Positions 25,959 to 34,921 of a stretch of 64,000 nucleotides of DNA are shown here, one piece after another. The stretch comes from JAIQFL01 sp035295745 (GTDB lineage Bacteria > Acidobacteriota > Terriglobia > Bryobacterales > Bryobacteraceae), in assembly GCA_035295745.1 (NCBI GenBank), contig DATGIL010000054.1, positions 62,001 to 126,000 of the forward strand, written 5' to 3'. A program made the position numbers and the translations under genes. The notes under the pieces are model-generated. The model saw only the letters and a program-made list of their open reading frames with translations. It had not been told where the DNA came from and ran no database searches. The first letter of the stretch is position 1. Each line of letters starts with the position of its first letter.

Positions 25959-27290
25959 TTATAGCCGTTCCAGGCGCGTGTCGGCGTCCCCAAAGCGATC
26001 GAGCTTCACACCCATGCGATCCATGATCGACAGGTAGAGGCTGCACATCTTACGCTTGTCTTCACTCTGATCGAGATAGTTTAGCGTGCGTCCGGTTTCG
26101 AGAGTGCCGCCGAGCCCTCCGGCGAGCACCAGGGGCAGCCGCATATTGTCGTGTTTGCGGCCGGCCCACATGTTCGAAAGGAACATGAGGCAGGAGTTGT
26201 CTAGCACCGTGCCGTTGCCTTCGGGCATGCTGTCGAGCTTGGCAGCCAGATAGGCAAGCTGGCTCAGGTGGAAACGTGCGATGCGCTCGTAGCCTTCGGA
26301 AAGATTGTTGTGCGAGGCGCCGTGGTGGCCTTCGCGAACATCCAGGAACGGATAGATCATGGCCGAGAGGTCGCGAACCAGAATCAGCGATGCGACGCGG
26401 CTCCGGTCAGTCTGGAAGGCGATGGCGATTATGTCGCACATCAGTTTGGTGTGCTCGCGAAGATCCTCCGGCAGGCCATTGGCGGGGCGTTCCATGGCGA
26501 AGGTGGGCTTGTTCTGCTGTTTGGCGGCCTCCTCGGCCTTGTCTTTGCCCTGGCGCATCTTGTCCACGCGCTGCTCCACTTCGCGCACGCTGGTCAGGTA
26601 CTCGTCCAGCTTGGACTTGTCGCCCGAGCTGACCTTGCGGGTCAAGGCTTCGGCAGAGTCTCTCACTCGGTCGAGAATGCTCATGTTCCGCAGGCTGCCG
26701 CGATTCTCAAAGACACTGTCGAAGGCGAGCGACGGATAGACTTCCACGGGAACAGGCGAGTCCGGCGTCTGCCAGGAGATGTGGGAGCTGTAGGCCAGGG
26801 AGAAGTTGGTCTCGTGGTAGCCCGTCATGGGTATGTCGCAGGCCAGGACCAGGCTGGGCTGCAGCGTGTCCTGCCCCACGCGATTGGCGATCATCTGGTC
26901 GATGGAGATGCCCGAGTGGATGATCGCGCCCTTGGTAATGTGCGCGCCCGAGAGCAGGCTGCCGGTTTGCGCGGGATGAATGCCTTGCCCCGTGGCAGCC
27001 TTATTGAAAAGCCCATCGATGACATTGATCTTTTTCTTGAGGGGCTCGAGCACAGACAAAGTCTTGCTGAGCTTCATCTGGTCGCCTTGGCCCTCGGCGC
27101 TCCACTGTTCTTCGTTGATGCCGCACCCCATGAACATCACCCCAAAGCGCTTGGGGAACGCGGCGGGCGTCGCGGTGTCGGCGAGTGCGGACAGAGACTG
27201 AAGCCATGGCAGAGCCATCGTTACGCCGGCGCCGCGAAGCACGGTACGGCGAGAGATGCGGCGGGCAGAGTTGTCGGTGGGTTGGGGCAT
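25959..27290 (-). CDS. DUF1552 domain-containing protein (Tat-exported)
   Basis: 443 residues with a twin-arginine signal (RRISRRTVLRGAGVTMALPW). The body matches DUF1552: RFGVMFMGCGINEEQW, LLSGAHITKG, SIDQMIANRVG and the C-terminal NLSEGYERIARFHLSQLAYLAAKLDSMPEG. DUF1552 proteins are routinely paired with DUF1592/DUF1588 cytochrome-like proteins in Planctomycetes and Acidobacteria; function unknown. Starts 2 bp after the stop of the DUF1592 gene. Confidence 0.92.
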   Translation of the reverse strand: MPQPTDNSARRISRRTVLRGAGVTMALPWLQSLSALADTATPAAFPKRFGVMFMGCGINEEQWSAEGQGDQMKLSKTLSVLEPLKKKINVIDGLFNKAATGQGIHPAQTGSLLSGAHITKGAIIHSGISIDQMIANRVGQDTLQPSLVLACDIPMTGYHETNFSLAYSSHISWQTPDSPVPVEVYPSLAFDSVFENRGSLRNMSILDRVRDSAEALTRKVSSGDKSKLDEYLTSVREVEQRVDKMRQGKDKAEEAAKQQNKPTFAMERPANGLPEDLREHTKLMCDIIAIAFQTDRSRVASLILVRDLSAMIYPFLDVREGHHGASHNNLSEGYERIARFHLSQLAYLAAKLDSMPEGNGTVLDNSCLMFLSNMWAGRKHDNMRLPLVLAGGLGGTLETGRTLNYLDQSEDKRKMCSLYLSIMDRMGVKLDRFGDADTRLERL

Positions 27291-27292
27291 TC

Positions 27293-30200
27293 TTAGTCAC
27301 CTTTCCTTAAGGGAAGATCGGGCTTTTCATGCGACTCGGGACTGCGTCTGTTCAGAAATTGGGGGCTCGTGACAATCGTCTCCACGAGCGAGTCGAACCG
27401 GTAGCCGTTGGCGGGCATGCGCGCTACCATGCGCTGCACCACGAGATCGTCGGACAGAGCGAGAGAACGGCCAAGGCCGTAGGCCAACAGCTTGCGGCTG
27501 ATGTTATCCAAATAGTCGGCTTGGCGGTGCTCGCGAATGTAAGCTTCTACGCCGGCGAAGCCTTCGCTTTCGACGCCGCCGGGAAGCATCGCTTTGGCGT
27601 CGATGGGGCGGCCCGCCAAGTCCTTTGTACGAGACTCGCCAATTGGACCGTAGCCTTCGAACGCCAGGCCGAACACGTCGAAGCGAGCGTGGCACGACGC
27701 ACAGACCTTGTTCTCGCGATGCTTGGCCAGCATGTCGCGCAAGGGCAGATCGGACTTGGCCTCGTCATTTGGCAATTCGGGAACCACTGCCGGAGGCGGA
27801 GGAATCACTTCACCGAGGACCTTTTTCACCAGCCATGCCCCCCGCTTCACAGGACTGGTGCGCAGCCCGGGAGAGTTTTCGGTCAGGAAGACTGCCATCG
27901 GCAACAGGCCACCGCGCCCGTACTCGTTGGCATTGTCCACGCGAACCCAATGATCTTCACCGCCCGAAACTTCGGGCATGCCGTAGTGCTTCGCCAGAGA
28001 CGGATTCACGAAGGTGTAGTTACCGTAAATCATGTCGAGCACCGAACGGTTGTGTTGGATCATGTCCTCAATCAACGCAATCGGCTCTTCGAACATGGCT
28101 TCGCGAAGATCGTTGGTGAAGCTGGGGAAGCGGTCGCGGTCCACCGAGTTCTGGGTTTCGAAATGCCGGAAATCGAGCCAATTGCCGCCGAACTCGGTGG
28201 CCATCCCGCGCGATTTCGGATCCTTCAGCATGCGCCGCGTCTGTGCCAGCAGCACGTCCGGCCGGTGCAGGTCGCCCGATGCCGCGTGCGCGAGCAGTTC
28301 CTGGTCCGGCATGCTCGACCAGAGGAAATAACTCAGCCGGCTCGCCAGTGCGTATCCCGAAAGGGGATGCACCGCAGCTCCGCCCGAGGTGGCAGACGCG
28401 AGGCGGATTGTGCCGCTCTGGTGGGCGTTGTCGCCGGTGTCGAGCAAGTCGATGCGGTAGCAGAAGTACGGCGACATCAAGACGCTCACGATCGACTCGC
28501 GGATGGCATCTTCGTGCGAAAGGCCGTCCTTGTCGCGAAGCTGGCGGTAGTAGGCGAGGATGTCGTCGTGCTCCGCCTTGGTGAGCGGCCGGCGGTAGGC
28601 ACGCCCGGCGAACTTCAGCAGAGCATCCAGATGATGAGGCTCCGCCTCGGCGTGTAGCCGCTCCATGCGCCGCAGAATGTCGTTGACCCACTGGAAGTGA
28701 TCTTTGAACGCTTGAACGGCGACCGGATTCTTCGCGGCTTCGGCCTTAGCGATGTAGGCATCGCGCAATCCGAAAATGACGGCTTCATCGGTCACCTTAT
28801 GATCCAGGGGACGCGGCCTGCCGGACTCGGCGCCCTTTCCGTCGACTTCGCCGCTCTGGTTGAAATAATACTGGTCCCAGGTGCGTTCGGTGTGCGCCGC
28901 GATGAAATCGAACTCGTCCCAGAGGCGATCGAGTTCCTTCTTACCCTTTTCGTCGAGAATCAGTTCCTGGAGCGGCGTGTCGTCGCGCCAGTACCCCATC
29001 ACATTGTGATAGCCGGCGCTCAGCAGGCGGCCTTTGTCTTCGGAATCGTCAGGGAAGTAGCGGCCGCGTTCCTTTACGTAGAAGGCGTCGGGAAAGACAT
29101 TCGCGAGTCGCGCGAACGAAGCCTCGTAGCGGGGGCGTTCCGCCGCGGGGACGATCAGATCAGGATCGCCGGCACGCGCCTTAGCGGTGACGGCAGCCCA
29201 GCGAGGTGCGGCCTCCTGATGCAATCCGGGAAAGCGCGGAATGGTGGGGAGAACGGTTTGTTCGGGATCCGTGTCGTTGCGCAGGTCGGCGCGATCGAAA
29301 TCCCGGCGGTGAGAATTGAATTCGCGATATTTCCAGTTCAACAGGGGCTGCGAGCCTGCAGGGATTCCGCGCACCACCGGTGCGGCGAACTGCATGGCGG
29401 TGTGATTTCGGATCCGTACCACGAAGTCGCGCATCTCTACGCATTTCGCGCGCAACACACCGTCGGGATCGGACGGGGGCGGCAAAGCACGCCACATCGA
29501 CTGAAGCTTGGCGATTGGTCCCACTTCTTTTTTGGCGGCGTCTGCGGGTTCTTCCAGAATCTGCCAGACCATGGACAAATACTTCGGGCTGACCTTATTT
29601 TCCGCAGCCACGCCAGAGAGCGTCAGAGCCGGCTTTCCAAGCGCCGCGCGGTGCTTGTACCGCCAGGCCGCCTGGAAGTAGTCGGCGAAATCGGTGGGCT
29701 GGCGCTGATAGAAGTCCACGATTCGTTTGATCGCGTATTTATCGCGATCGGTCTCCACGAGCATGGGGTGAGGGGCGAAATCGATCCCGTCCGGCGTCAG
29801 CACCATGTGATCGCCCACTTCGCGCGCGGCCTGCAAGTACTTATTAAGGAGGGACGGCGACATGGTCAGCGATTCGCCGGTATTGTCGAAGCCGGCTTGG
29901 TTGGCGGGGTCTACCGGGAATTCGCGCGCCGGGCGAATGTCGACACCGGTAAGGTCGCGAATGGTGTAATCGTACTCGGCGTTACTGAGGCGCCGCGCCA
30001 GGACCACGCCCGGGTCGCCCGCGTTCTTGCGGGCTTCGGACATCCGCATTGCCTTGATCCATTCGATCACCTGCTGGCGCGCCTCGTCAGGCGGCTGCGG
30101 CATGGGGGAAGGCGGCATCTGTTTGGCGGTCAGCTTGTCGCTCACCAACGACCAGCGCGGGTGATCGCGCACGACCGATTCGACGGTGGTGTAGGCTTTC

Positions 30201-30388
30201 AGATCGAACTGCGCCGCGGCAGACGCCCCGCTGTGGCAGCCAACGCAATATTTATCGATAAAAGGCCGAACGGTATGGCTAAATTGTTGTTCGACGGCAG
30301 AAGTGGCAGCACCGGCGGAGGGGATCGCGAAGAGGGCGATCAGACCGGGTGCCAGACGCATAATCCTGGGGATAGCGCGGCGTGGCAT
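27293..30388 (-). CDS. DUF1592/DUF1588/DUF1585-type cytochrome protein
   Basis: 1031 residues from the ATG at 30388 (MPRRAIPRIM), with a signal peptide ending near PSAGA. The N-terminal PSD1-like cytochrome domain has heme motif C48-VG-C51-H52. The order DUF1587, DUF1592, DUF1595, DUF1588 and DUF1585 follows (RLSNAEYDYTIRDLTGVD, GRAYRRPLTKAEHD, ASRLSYFLWSSMPDQ, NSPGLRTSPVKRG and a second C-x2-C-H in CASCHARFDVFG). A large exported multi-domain putative redox/carbohydrate-linked protein typical of planctomycetes and Solibacter. Transcribed from the promoter at 30422-30451. Confidence 0.92.
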   Translation of the reverse strand: MPRRAIPRIMRLAPGLIALFAIPSAGAATSAVEQQFSHTVRPFIDKYCVGCHSGASAAAQFDLKAYTTVESVVRDHPRWSLVSDKLTAKQMPPSPMPQPPDEARQQVIEWIKAMRMSEARKNAGDPGVVLARRLSNAEYDYTIRDLTGVDIRPAREFPVDPANQAGFDNTGESLTMSPSLLNKYLQAAREVGDHMVLTPDGIDFAPHPMLVETDRDKYAIKRIVDFYQRQPTDFADYFQAAWRYKHRAALGKPALTLSGVAAENKVSPKYLSMVWQILEEPADAAKKEVGPIAKLQSMWRALPPPSDPDGVLRAKCVEMRDFVVRIRNHTAMQFAAPVVRGIPAGSQPLLNWKYREFNSHRRDFDRADLRNDTDPEQTVLPTIPRFPGLHQEAAPRWAAVTAKARAGDPDLIVPAAERPRYEASFARLANVFPDAFYVKERGRYFPDDSEDKGRLLSAGYHNVMGYWRDDTPLQELILDEKGKKELDRLWDEFDFIAAHTERTWDQYYFNQSGEVDGKGAESGRPRPLDHKVTDEAVIFGLRDAYIAKAEAAKNPVAVQAFKDHFQWVNDILRRMERLHAEAEPHHLDALLKFAGRAYRRPLTKAEHDDILAYYRQLRDKDGLSHEDAIRESIVSVLMSPYFCYRIDLLDTGDNAHQSGTIRLASATSGGAAVHPLSGYALASRLSYFLWSSMPDQELLAHAASGDLHRPDVLLAQTRRMLKDPKSRGMATEFGGNWLDFRHFETQNSVDRDRFPSFTNDLREAMFEEPIALIEDMIQHNRSVLDMIYGNYTFVNPSLAKHYGMPEVSGGEDHWVRVDNANEYGRGGLLPMAVFLTENSPGLRTSPVKRGAWLVKKVLGEVIPPPPAVVPELPNDEAKSDLPLRDMLAKHRENKVCASCHARFDVFGLAFEGYGPIGESRTKDLAGRPIDAKAMLPGGVESEGFAGVEAYIREHRQADYLDNISRKLLAYGLGRSLALSDDLVVQRMVARMPANGYRFDSLVETIVTSPQFLNRRSPESHEKPDLPLRKGD

Positions 30389-30421
30389 CTCTGAGTTGTC
30401 CAGACAGTCTCGACTGCAAGA

Positions 30422-30451
30422 ATTATACAAATGTGTCGAGTTCCTCTGCAA
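30422..30451 (-). promoter_or_regulatory. Promoter of the DUF1592-DUF1552 operon
   Basis: On the minus strand TTGCAG (30451-30446), an 18-bp spacer and a perfect TATAAT (30427-30422) precede the ATG at 30388 by about 27 bases of leader. CTCGAC (30409-30414) and GTCGAG (30435-30440) form an inverted repeat around the -10, a possible operator. Confidence 0.5.
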
Positions 30452-31129
30452 TGGCCATAGCGGACCAAGTCGGCAGAGGCGGCGTCCCCGGGGGTATCTT
30501 TTCGGACCTCGTCATGCGCGTATTTATGTAGTAGGAGGAACGCAGTCGCAGTTCGTTCGCTGTGAATAGTGCGCTGGTGGATGCTGGCGCACACTTGTGC
30601 CGGTCATGATGGATCAGAGTCCGTCCGCGCCGCTACCGCTCCCAACAGGCCTTCAGTTTCAGCGCAATTCCGAGAATTTATGCCGGTTCCGAAGTTTAAT
30701 TAGAAATAATTAGAAACGGAGTTGGAGTTAACGCCTCGGACTTAGTGGCCCCCCCCGAAAAGTCTCGACACGAGTGTCGAGACTGCAGAGAAGAGTCTCT
30801 GCGCCACGTCTGCTTCCACCAATTAACTTACAGGAAGGAGCCCACCGGTGTCGAGATAGGTAGCGGGGCGTCAGTCCGAACTGACGGACAAATAGCCGCG
30901 CCAATGTTACTCTGATCCTGGAATGCCGCGCACCAGTGGAATTGGCTTGGCCGCACTGCCAGCCAAGGGACGTTGATTCACGGAGAGAAATATTTATCCG
31001 GCCTACGGCCCGCTAGATGCGAGGCTGCCGTTTGACGCCCCGTGAAATGAGAGAGTACGAATAGGAACCGATACTCTTTCTGCATCGTCTCGGAATGCGA
31101 GTCAGGGGCTCTGGAAACCGCAGTTGCAT
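30452..31129. other. Intergenic region with one repeat copy
   Basis: No protein-coding frame here is convincing. Visible content: an AT-rich direct duplication (AATTAGAAAT, around 30698-30717), dispersed repeat copy E (30757-30807) and otherwise unremarkable sequence. Confidence 0.5.
30757..30807 (+). repeat. Double-hairpin dispersed repeat, copy E
   Basis: Stem GTCTCGACA-cgag-TGTCGAGAC, stem GCAGAGA-agag-TCTCTGC, then GCGCCACGTCTGC. Both stems are perfect; the second stem equals that of copy A and the tail equals that of copy C. Confidence 0.8.
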
Positions 31130-31327
31130 CTACCCGACAAACGCGTTGGGAGGCACGAAGAGCGAACTGAGTCCCGTGATTAATCTGCGGAGCCGCCACC
31201 GATCGGACTCCAGCGTGTTGTCGATTTCGACTTCCGAGCCGCGAAATAGGACGAGGGTACGCGACAGCCAATAGACCAGAAGTCCGGAGCTGACAAAAAT
31301 GATAGTCTCCGAGAGCCAGTCGGTCAT
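31130..31327 (-). CDS. Small single-pass membrane protein
   Basis: 65 residues starting MTDWLSETIIFVSSGLLVYW: one transmembrane helix (about 7-27) then a basic/acidic tail (SEVEIDNTLESDRWRLRRLI). AGG lies 6 bases upstream of the ATG. The frame is open further upstream but that would run antisense into the ankyrin gene. A GGTCA-TT-TGACC inverted repeat covers the start codon. No family recognised; coding status moderately supported. Confidence 0.45.
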   Translation of the reverse strand: MTDWLSETIIFVSSGLLVYWLSRTLVLFRGSEVEIDNTLESDRWRLRRLITGLSSLFVPPNAFVG

Positions 31328-31416
31328 TTGACCTATGATAACCCCATCCACTTGACCCTTGCACAGAATATTTCCCTCCCTCCTCCTGTCCGGGTAAACT
31401 AGCTCTACGGGGGAAC

Positions 31417-32199
31417 ATGCGACTTCTTGCCATTCTGCTTCTCGCTTTCCCGTTCGCTGCCCACGCATGGGACGCGAACGACGATCTGCTCTCGGCGTCG
31501 CGGGCCGGAGATTTGACCGCCGTCAAGGCAGCGCTCGATAAAGGCGCGGGCGTCGAGGCCAAGACGCCTTACGGACAGACTCCGCTCTACCTGGCCGCCA
31601 TGAATGGGCACGAGGAAGTGGTCCGGTTTTTGCTCGACAAGGGTGCATCCACCGACATCAAGGACACCTTCTACAAAGCCTCGATACTGGATTTCGTGAT
31701 CCAGAGGAAGCATTGGGGTATCGCGAAACTGCTGGCGGCGAAGACCACCAAGCCCGATGAAACGCTCTCCGACGTCGCCGACTCCGGCCGCGCGGAACTG
31801 GTGCAAGCGGTATTGGACGCCGGCAAGCCCAGCCAAAAAGCGTTGGACGAGGCGTATGCGGGCGCGCTGGAGAAGAAACAGGCTGAGGTGGCCGCCCTGC
31901 TCAAGAAGGCGGGCGCACAGGAGCCTCCGCCGCCGGTTACCGTGGACGCCGCGGTTCTTCAGTCCTACGTGGGGAGTTTCAGGTCGGACCAACTTCCTGT
32001 GGAAGTGAAGATCTCGATCAAGGAAGGTGTTTTGTACCTGCAGGCCTCCGGTCAGCAGGAACTGGCCACCAAAACGTTGAGCGCCACGCGGTTCGCATTT
32101 GTACCCGCACGGCTTGAGATCGAATTTGACTCGGCGGACTCCTTCACGCTGAAACAGGGTGGTGCCAGCTTCAAGTTCAAGAAAACGGTGTCGAAATGA
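31417..32199 (+). CDS. Exported ankyrin-repeat protein
   Basis: 260 residues with a signal peptide (MRLLAILLLAFPFAAHA) and about four ankyrin repeats at 22-155 (GQTPLYLAAMNGHEEVVRFLLDKGAST and neighbours). A C-terminal beta-rich domain (YVGSFRSDQLPVEVKISIKEGVLYLQASGQ) resembles the DUF3471/lipocalin-like domain often found at the end of serine-hydrolase proteins. Probably a periplasmic binding or scaffold protein. Its TGA overlaps the ATG of the PQQ-propeller gene (ATGA), so they are co-translated. Confidence 0.85.
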   Translation: MRLLAILLLAFPFAAHAWDANDDLLSASRAGDLTAVKAALDKGAGVEAKTPYGQTPLYLAAMNGHEEVVRFLLDKGASTDIKDTFYKASILDFVIQRKHWGIAKLLAAKTTKPDETLSDVADSGRAELVQAVLDAGKPSQKALDEAYAGALEKKQAEVAALLKKAGAQEPPPPVTVDAAVLQSYVGSFRSDQLPVEVKISIKEGVLYLQASGQQELATKTLSATRFAFVPARLEIEFDSADSFTLKQGGASFKFKKTVSK

Positions 32200-33554
32200 T
32201 TTTCTCTCGTAAGTTCGCGAAGTTGCTCGGGACTGTCGTAACCGTCGTTGCGGTGTGCGCCGCCGCAGAGGGTGATTGGCCCCAGTTCCGTGGTCCTTCC
32301 GGTTCCGGCGTCGGAACCGGGCAGCACCCGCCGATTCAGTGGGACGCCACCAAAGGCACAAATATCCTGTGGAGCGCCGAGATCCCGGGGCTGGCTAATT
32401 CTTCGCCGGTGGTATGGGGGGATCGGATTTTCGTCACCACCGCGATTTCCAGCGACCCCAAACAGACCTTTCGCACCGGACTCTACGGCGACACCGATTC
32501 CGTAGGCGATCGCAGCGCTCACCAGTGGAAGGTGATGGCGTTAGACAAGAAGAACGGCAAGGTGCTTTGGGATCAACTGGCATACCAGGGGATACCCAAG
32601 ACCAAGCGCCATCCGAAGTCCTCGCAGGCATCTCCGACCCCGGTCACGGACGGCAAAGTCGTGATTGCCTACTTTGGATCGGAGGGGCTGGTGGCCTACT
32701 CGGTCGAGGGCAAGTTGCTATGGAAGAAGGATCTCGGTCTGCAGAACGCCGGATGGTTCTTCGATCCCGACTCGGAATGGGGCGCGGCCAGCTCTCCGGT
32801 CATCTACAAGAACATGGTGATCGTGCAGTGCGATCGTCAGAAGGACTCGTTCGTGGCCGCGTTCGACCTGAAGGACGGCAAGGAGATCTGGCGCACCAGC
32901 CGTGCGGAAATCCCCGCCTGGGGCACGCCAACCCTCGTCCCAGGCAACGGCAAAACGGAATTGGTAACCAACGGGACGAAAGCGATTCGCGGCTATGACG
33001 CCGACACCGGCAAGGAGCTTTGGACGCTCGGTCCGAATTCGGAAATCACCTGCACCACGCCGGTTTTCGCCAATGGCCTCATCTTTGTGACTGCGGGCTA
33101 TCCGCCCGTGCAGCCGATCTATGCGATCAAGATCGGTTCCACGGGCGACCTGACGTTGAAACCCGGGCAGGAGTCAAGCGATGCAATTGCCTGGAGTAAG
33201 AAGAGCGGTGGTTCGTATTTGCCTTCGCCGATCGTCTACGATGGCCTGCTCTACCTCATCAACAATAATGGCGTGATGACAGTCTATGACGCGAAGAGCG
33301 GCAATCGTGCCTACCAGCAGCGCGTCGGGACCGGTGTTTCCTTCGTGGCGTCGCCGATTGTGGGGGCAGGGAAGATCTATGCCGCGAGCGAAGACGGCGA
33401 CATCTTCGTGATCAAGGCGGGGGATAAGTTCGAACAGCTCGCCAAGAATCCCATGGGCGAGCCGATTCTGGCGAGTCCGGCGCTTGCAGGCGATCTGCTG
33501 ATTGTGCGGAGCGCGCGGCATTTGTTCGCGATCGCGGAGGCTCCCGCGAAATAG
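32196..33554 (+). CDS. Exported PQQ-like beta-propeller protein
   Basis: 452 residues, signal peptide MIFSRKFAKLLGTVVTVVAVCAAA. Repeated propeller blades carry the DxxxGKxLW/GKELW motif (DKKNGKVLWDQ, DLKDGKEIWRT, DADTGKELWTL), the PQQ_2/WD-like pyrroloquinoline quinone repeat fold. N-terminal DWPQFRGPSGSGVG is typical of the secreted quinoprotein-like group common in planctomycetes and acidobacteria. Catalytic dehydrogenase residues are not evident, so I call it a propeller rather than an enzyme. Translationally coupled to the ankyrin gene. Confidence 0.88.
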   Translation: MIFSRKFAKLLGTVVTVVAVCAAAEGDWPQFRGPSGSGVGTGQHPPIQWDATKGTNILWSAEIPGLANSSPVVWGDRIFVTTAISSDPKQTFRTGLYGDTDSVGDRSAHQWKVMALDKKNGKVLWDQLAYQGIPKTKRHPKSSQASPTPVTDGKVVIAYFGSEGLVAYSVEGKLLWKKDLGLQNAGWFFDPDSEWGAASSPVIYKNMVIVQCDRQKDSFVAAFDLKDGKEIWRTSRAEIPAWGTPTLVPGNGKTELVTNGTKAIRGYDADTGKELWTLGPNSEITCTTPVFANGLIFVTAGYPPVQPIYAIKIGSTGDLTLKPGQESSDAIAWSKKSGGSYLPSPIVYDGLLYLINNNGVMTVYDAKSGNRAYQQRVGTGVSFVASPIVGAGKIYAASEDGDIFVIKAGDKFEQLAKNPMGEPILASPALAGDLLIVRSARHLFAIAEAPAK

Positions 33555-33719
33555 CGGGTCGCTCCCTTCACACCGCATCGAAGGCCGCCACTTCTGTCCT
33601 TCCGCTCACTTTGGGGTATCTCACGGCTCGCTAAGTTGTTGCAAGCAGGGGAGAATCGGCGACCCGCGCGCGTTCAGCAGCGGTGTTCGACATTTCCGCA
33701 GGTTGGCAGGGCAGGTGGT

Positions 33720-33926
33720 TTAGTCTTTCTGAATCATCACCTCTGTGGACCTCACAACCACGTGTACCACGTCGCCCGGTTTGAGGCCCAGTTCCTCGAC
33801 GCTCTGCCGGGTAATCACGCTCTCCAGAAGATGCTCGCCTACCTTCACGACCACGCGCGCCATGATTTCACCGGTGTGGACTTGTTCCACCATGCCGGGC
33901 AACTGATTCCTTGCAGACAGTTTCAT
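33720..33926 (-). CDS. Single-domain TOBE (molbindin-like) protein
   Basis: 68 residues, MKLSARNQLPGMVEQVHTGEIMARVVVKVGEHLLESVITRQSVEELGLK..., a complete Mop/TOBE domain as in molbindins that bind molybdate or tungstate oxyanions as oligomers. The frame is open upstream to 34154, but homology starts at MKLSARNQ. No molybdate transporter or molybdoenzyme is in the window, so a storage role is inference. Confidence 0.85.
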   Translation of the reverse strand: MKLSARNQLPGMVEQVHTGEIMARVVVKVGEHLLESVITRQSVEELGLKPGDVVHVVVRSTEVMIQKD

Positions 33927-34054
33927 ATCGGCTATTTCAGCAGAAAAGACGTACCAAACGCAGCAAAACGTCGATCGAGGAACCTTCCTCGGGTAAGATG
34001 CGTATCCTTTGATTAGGTCGTCCACGGAACGCGGTGCGCGGCCGTCAGTTTCGA

Positions 34055-34060
34055 TATAAT
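34055..34060 (+). promoter_or_regulatory. Probable -10 element (TATAAT)
   Basis: Perfect TATAAT 27 bases ahead of the GTG at 34087. No matching -35 at 16-18 bp. Confidence 0.4.
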
Positions 34061-34086
34061 ATGGACGCGCGGAAAGTGAGGTGACC

Positions 34087-34866
34087 GTGCTTTTCTGTTC
34101 CATTTGCGGAGCGAGTATACCGGAAGGAGCAGCGTTCTGTGTCACGTGCGGCAATAAGGCGGTACCTGAAGCCGTAGCGGCCGCGGTCGGCGGCCCGGCA
34201 GCTCGACAACAACCGGCGGTGGCTCCCGCACCGCAATATGTGCCCGCCCCCCAGCGCCCGCCCGCTCCGGTTGCGCCGCAGCCTCCACCGGCTCCGGTAG
34301 CGGCTCCGGCACCGCAATATGTGCCTGCTCCCCAGTGGCCGCCCGCTCCAGTGGCGCCGCAACATCCGCCAGTGCTGGTGTCAGCACCGCACTACGTGCC
34401 AGTTCCACCCCGTTCACCGGTGGTGCCCCCGCCTCCAGTGCGGCCGTCCCCCGTCATCACCCAGCCCCCGACCTGGCACGTCTGTTTTGCCACTGGTCAA
34501 ACCGCGGGACCATTCACTGAAGAGGAAGTCCGCGCGATGATCGCACGGCAGCAGCTCAAAATCACCGATTCCGTGGTGGTTCACGGCGGCAGCACGTGGG
34601 TGCCGATCACCCAATCGCCCTTCGCCCCGTTTGTGGCCGGGCAGGCGCAAATGGACCGTCTCGCGTCCAGCACGTGTCCCCGATGCGGCGCCGGGCTGGC
34701 GGTGGTCTTTCGCCGATCCACTGCGTCACGAGTACTAATCCTCCTGGGAATCATGACCTTGTGGATCTTCGGTTTCGGATTGGTCGCCCTGATCATTGGC
34801 ATTGTTCTCGGGCGTGACCGCATCCCCGGGTACGAATGTCCCCGGTGCCGATTTCGCGCCAGTTAG
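34087..34866 (+). CDS. Zinc-ribbon / GYF-like domain membrane protein
   Basis: 259 residues. An N-terminal zinc ribbon (C4-x2-C7, C18-x2-C21), a Pro/Ala/Val-rich linker built of imperfect repeats around APQYVPAPQ, a GYF_2-like domain at about 130-185 (WHVCFATGQTAGPFTEEEVRAMIARQQL...), a second ribbon (CPRCG...) split by a transmembrane segment (LILLGIMTLWIFGFGLVALIIG) and CPRC near the C terminus. GTG 34087 has GAGG 6 bases upstream and gives the usual MLFCSICG start; GTG 34081 is the alternative. Similar in design to the zinc-ribbon protein at 7352. Function unknown. Confidence 0.78.
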   Translation: MLFCSICGASIPEGAAFCVTCGNKAVPEAVAAAVGGPAARQQPAVAPAPQYVPAPQRPPAPVAPQPPPAPVAAPAPQYVPAPQWPPAPVAPQHPPVLVSAPHYVPVPPRSPVVPPPPVRPSPVITQPPTWHVCFATGQTAGPFTEEEVRAMIARQQLKITDSVVVHGGSTWVPITQSPFAPFVAGQAQMDRLASSTCPRCGAGLAVVFRRSTASRVLILLGIMTLWIFGFGLVALIIGIVLGRDRIPGYECPRCRFRAS

Positions 34867-34921
34867 ACTACACTAAGCATCAGCACCACCCCGGCACAGG
34901 CACGAATTGCCTGTGGTACGC

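Noticed and set aside
25958..25963. TATAAT on the minus strand just ahead of the amidohydrolase fusion
   Set aside because: It overlaps the stop codon of the DUF1552 gene, has no -35, and would give a leaderless message from a TTG start; probably chance.
28697..30394. 565-codon open frame on the plus strand
   Set aside because: It is entirely antisense to the DUF1592-type gene, whose heme motifs and conserved domains are clear; long antisense frames are common in GC-rich coding DNA.
30978..31562. 194-codon minus-strand frame
   Set aside because: It overlaps the ankyrin gene antisense and the 65-codon membrane protein in another frame; its composition (Ser/Arg/Ala-rich) is that of a shadow frame.
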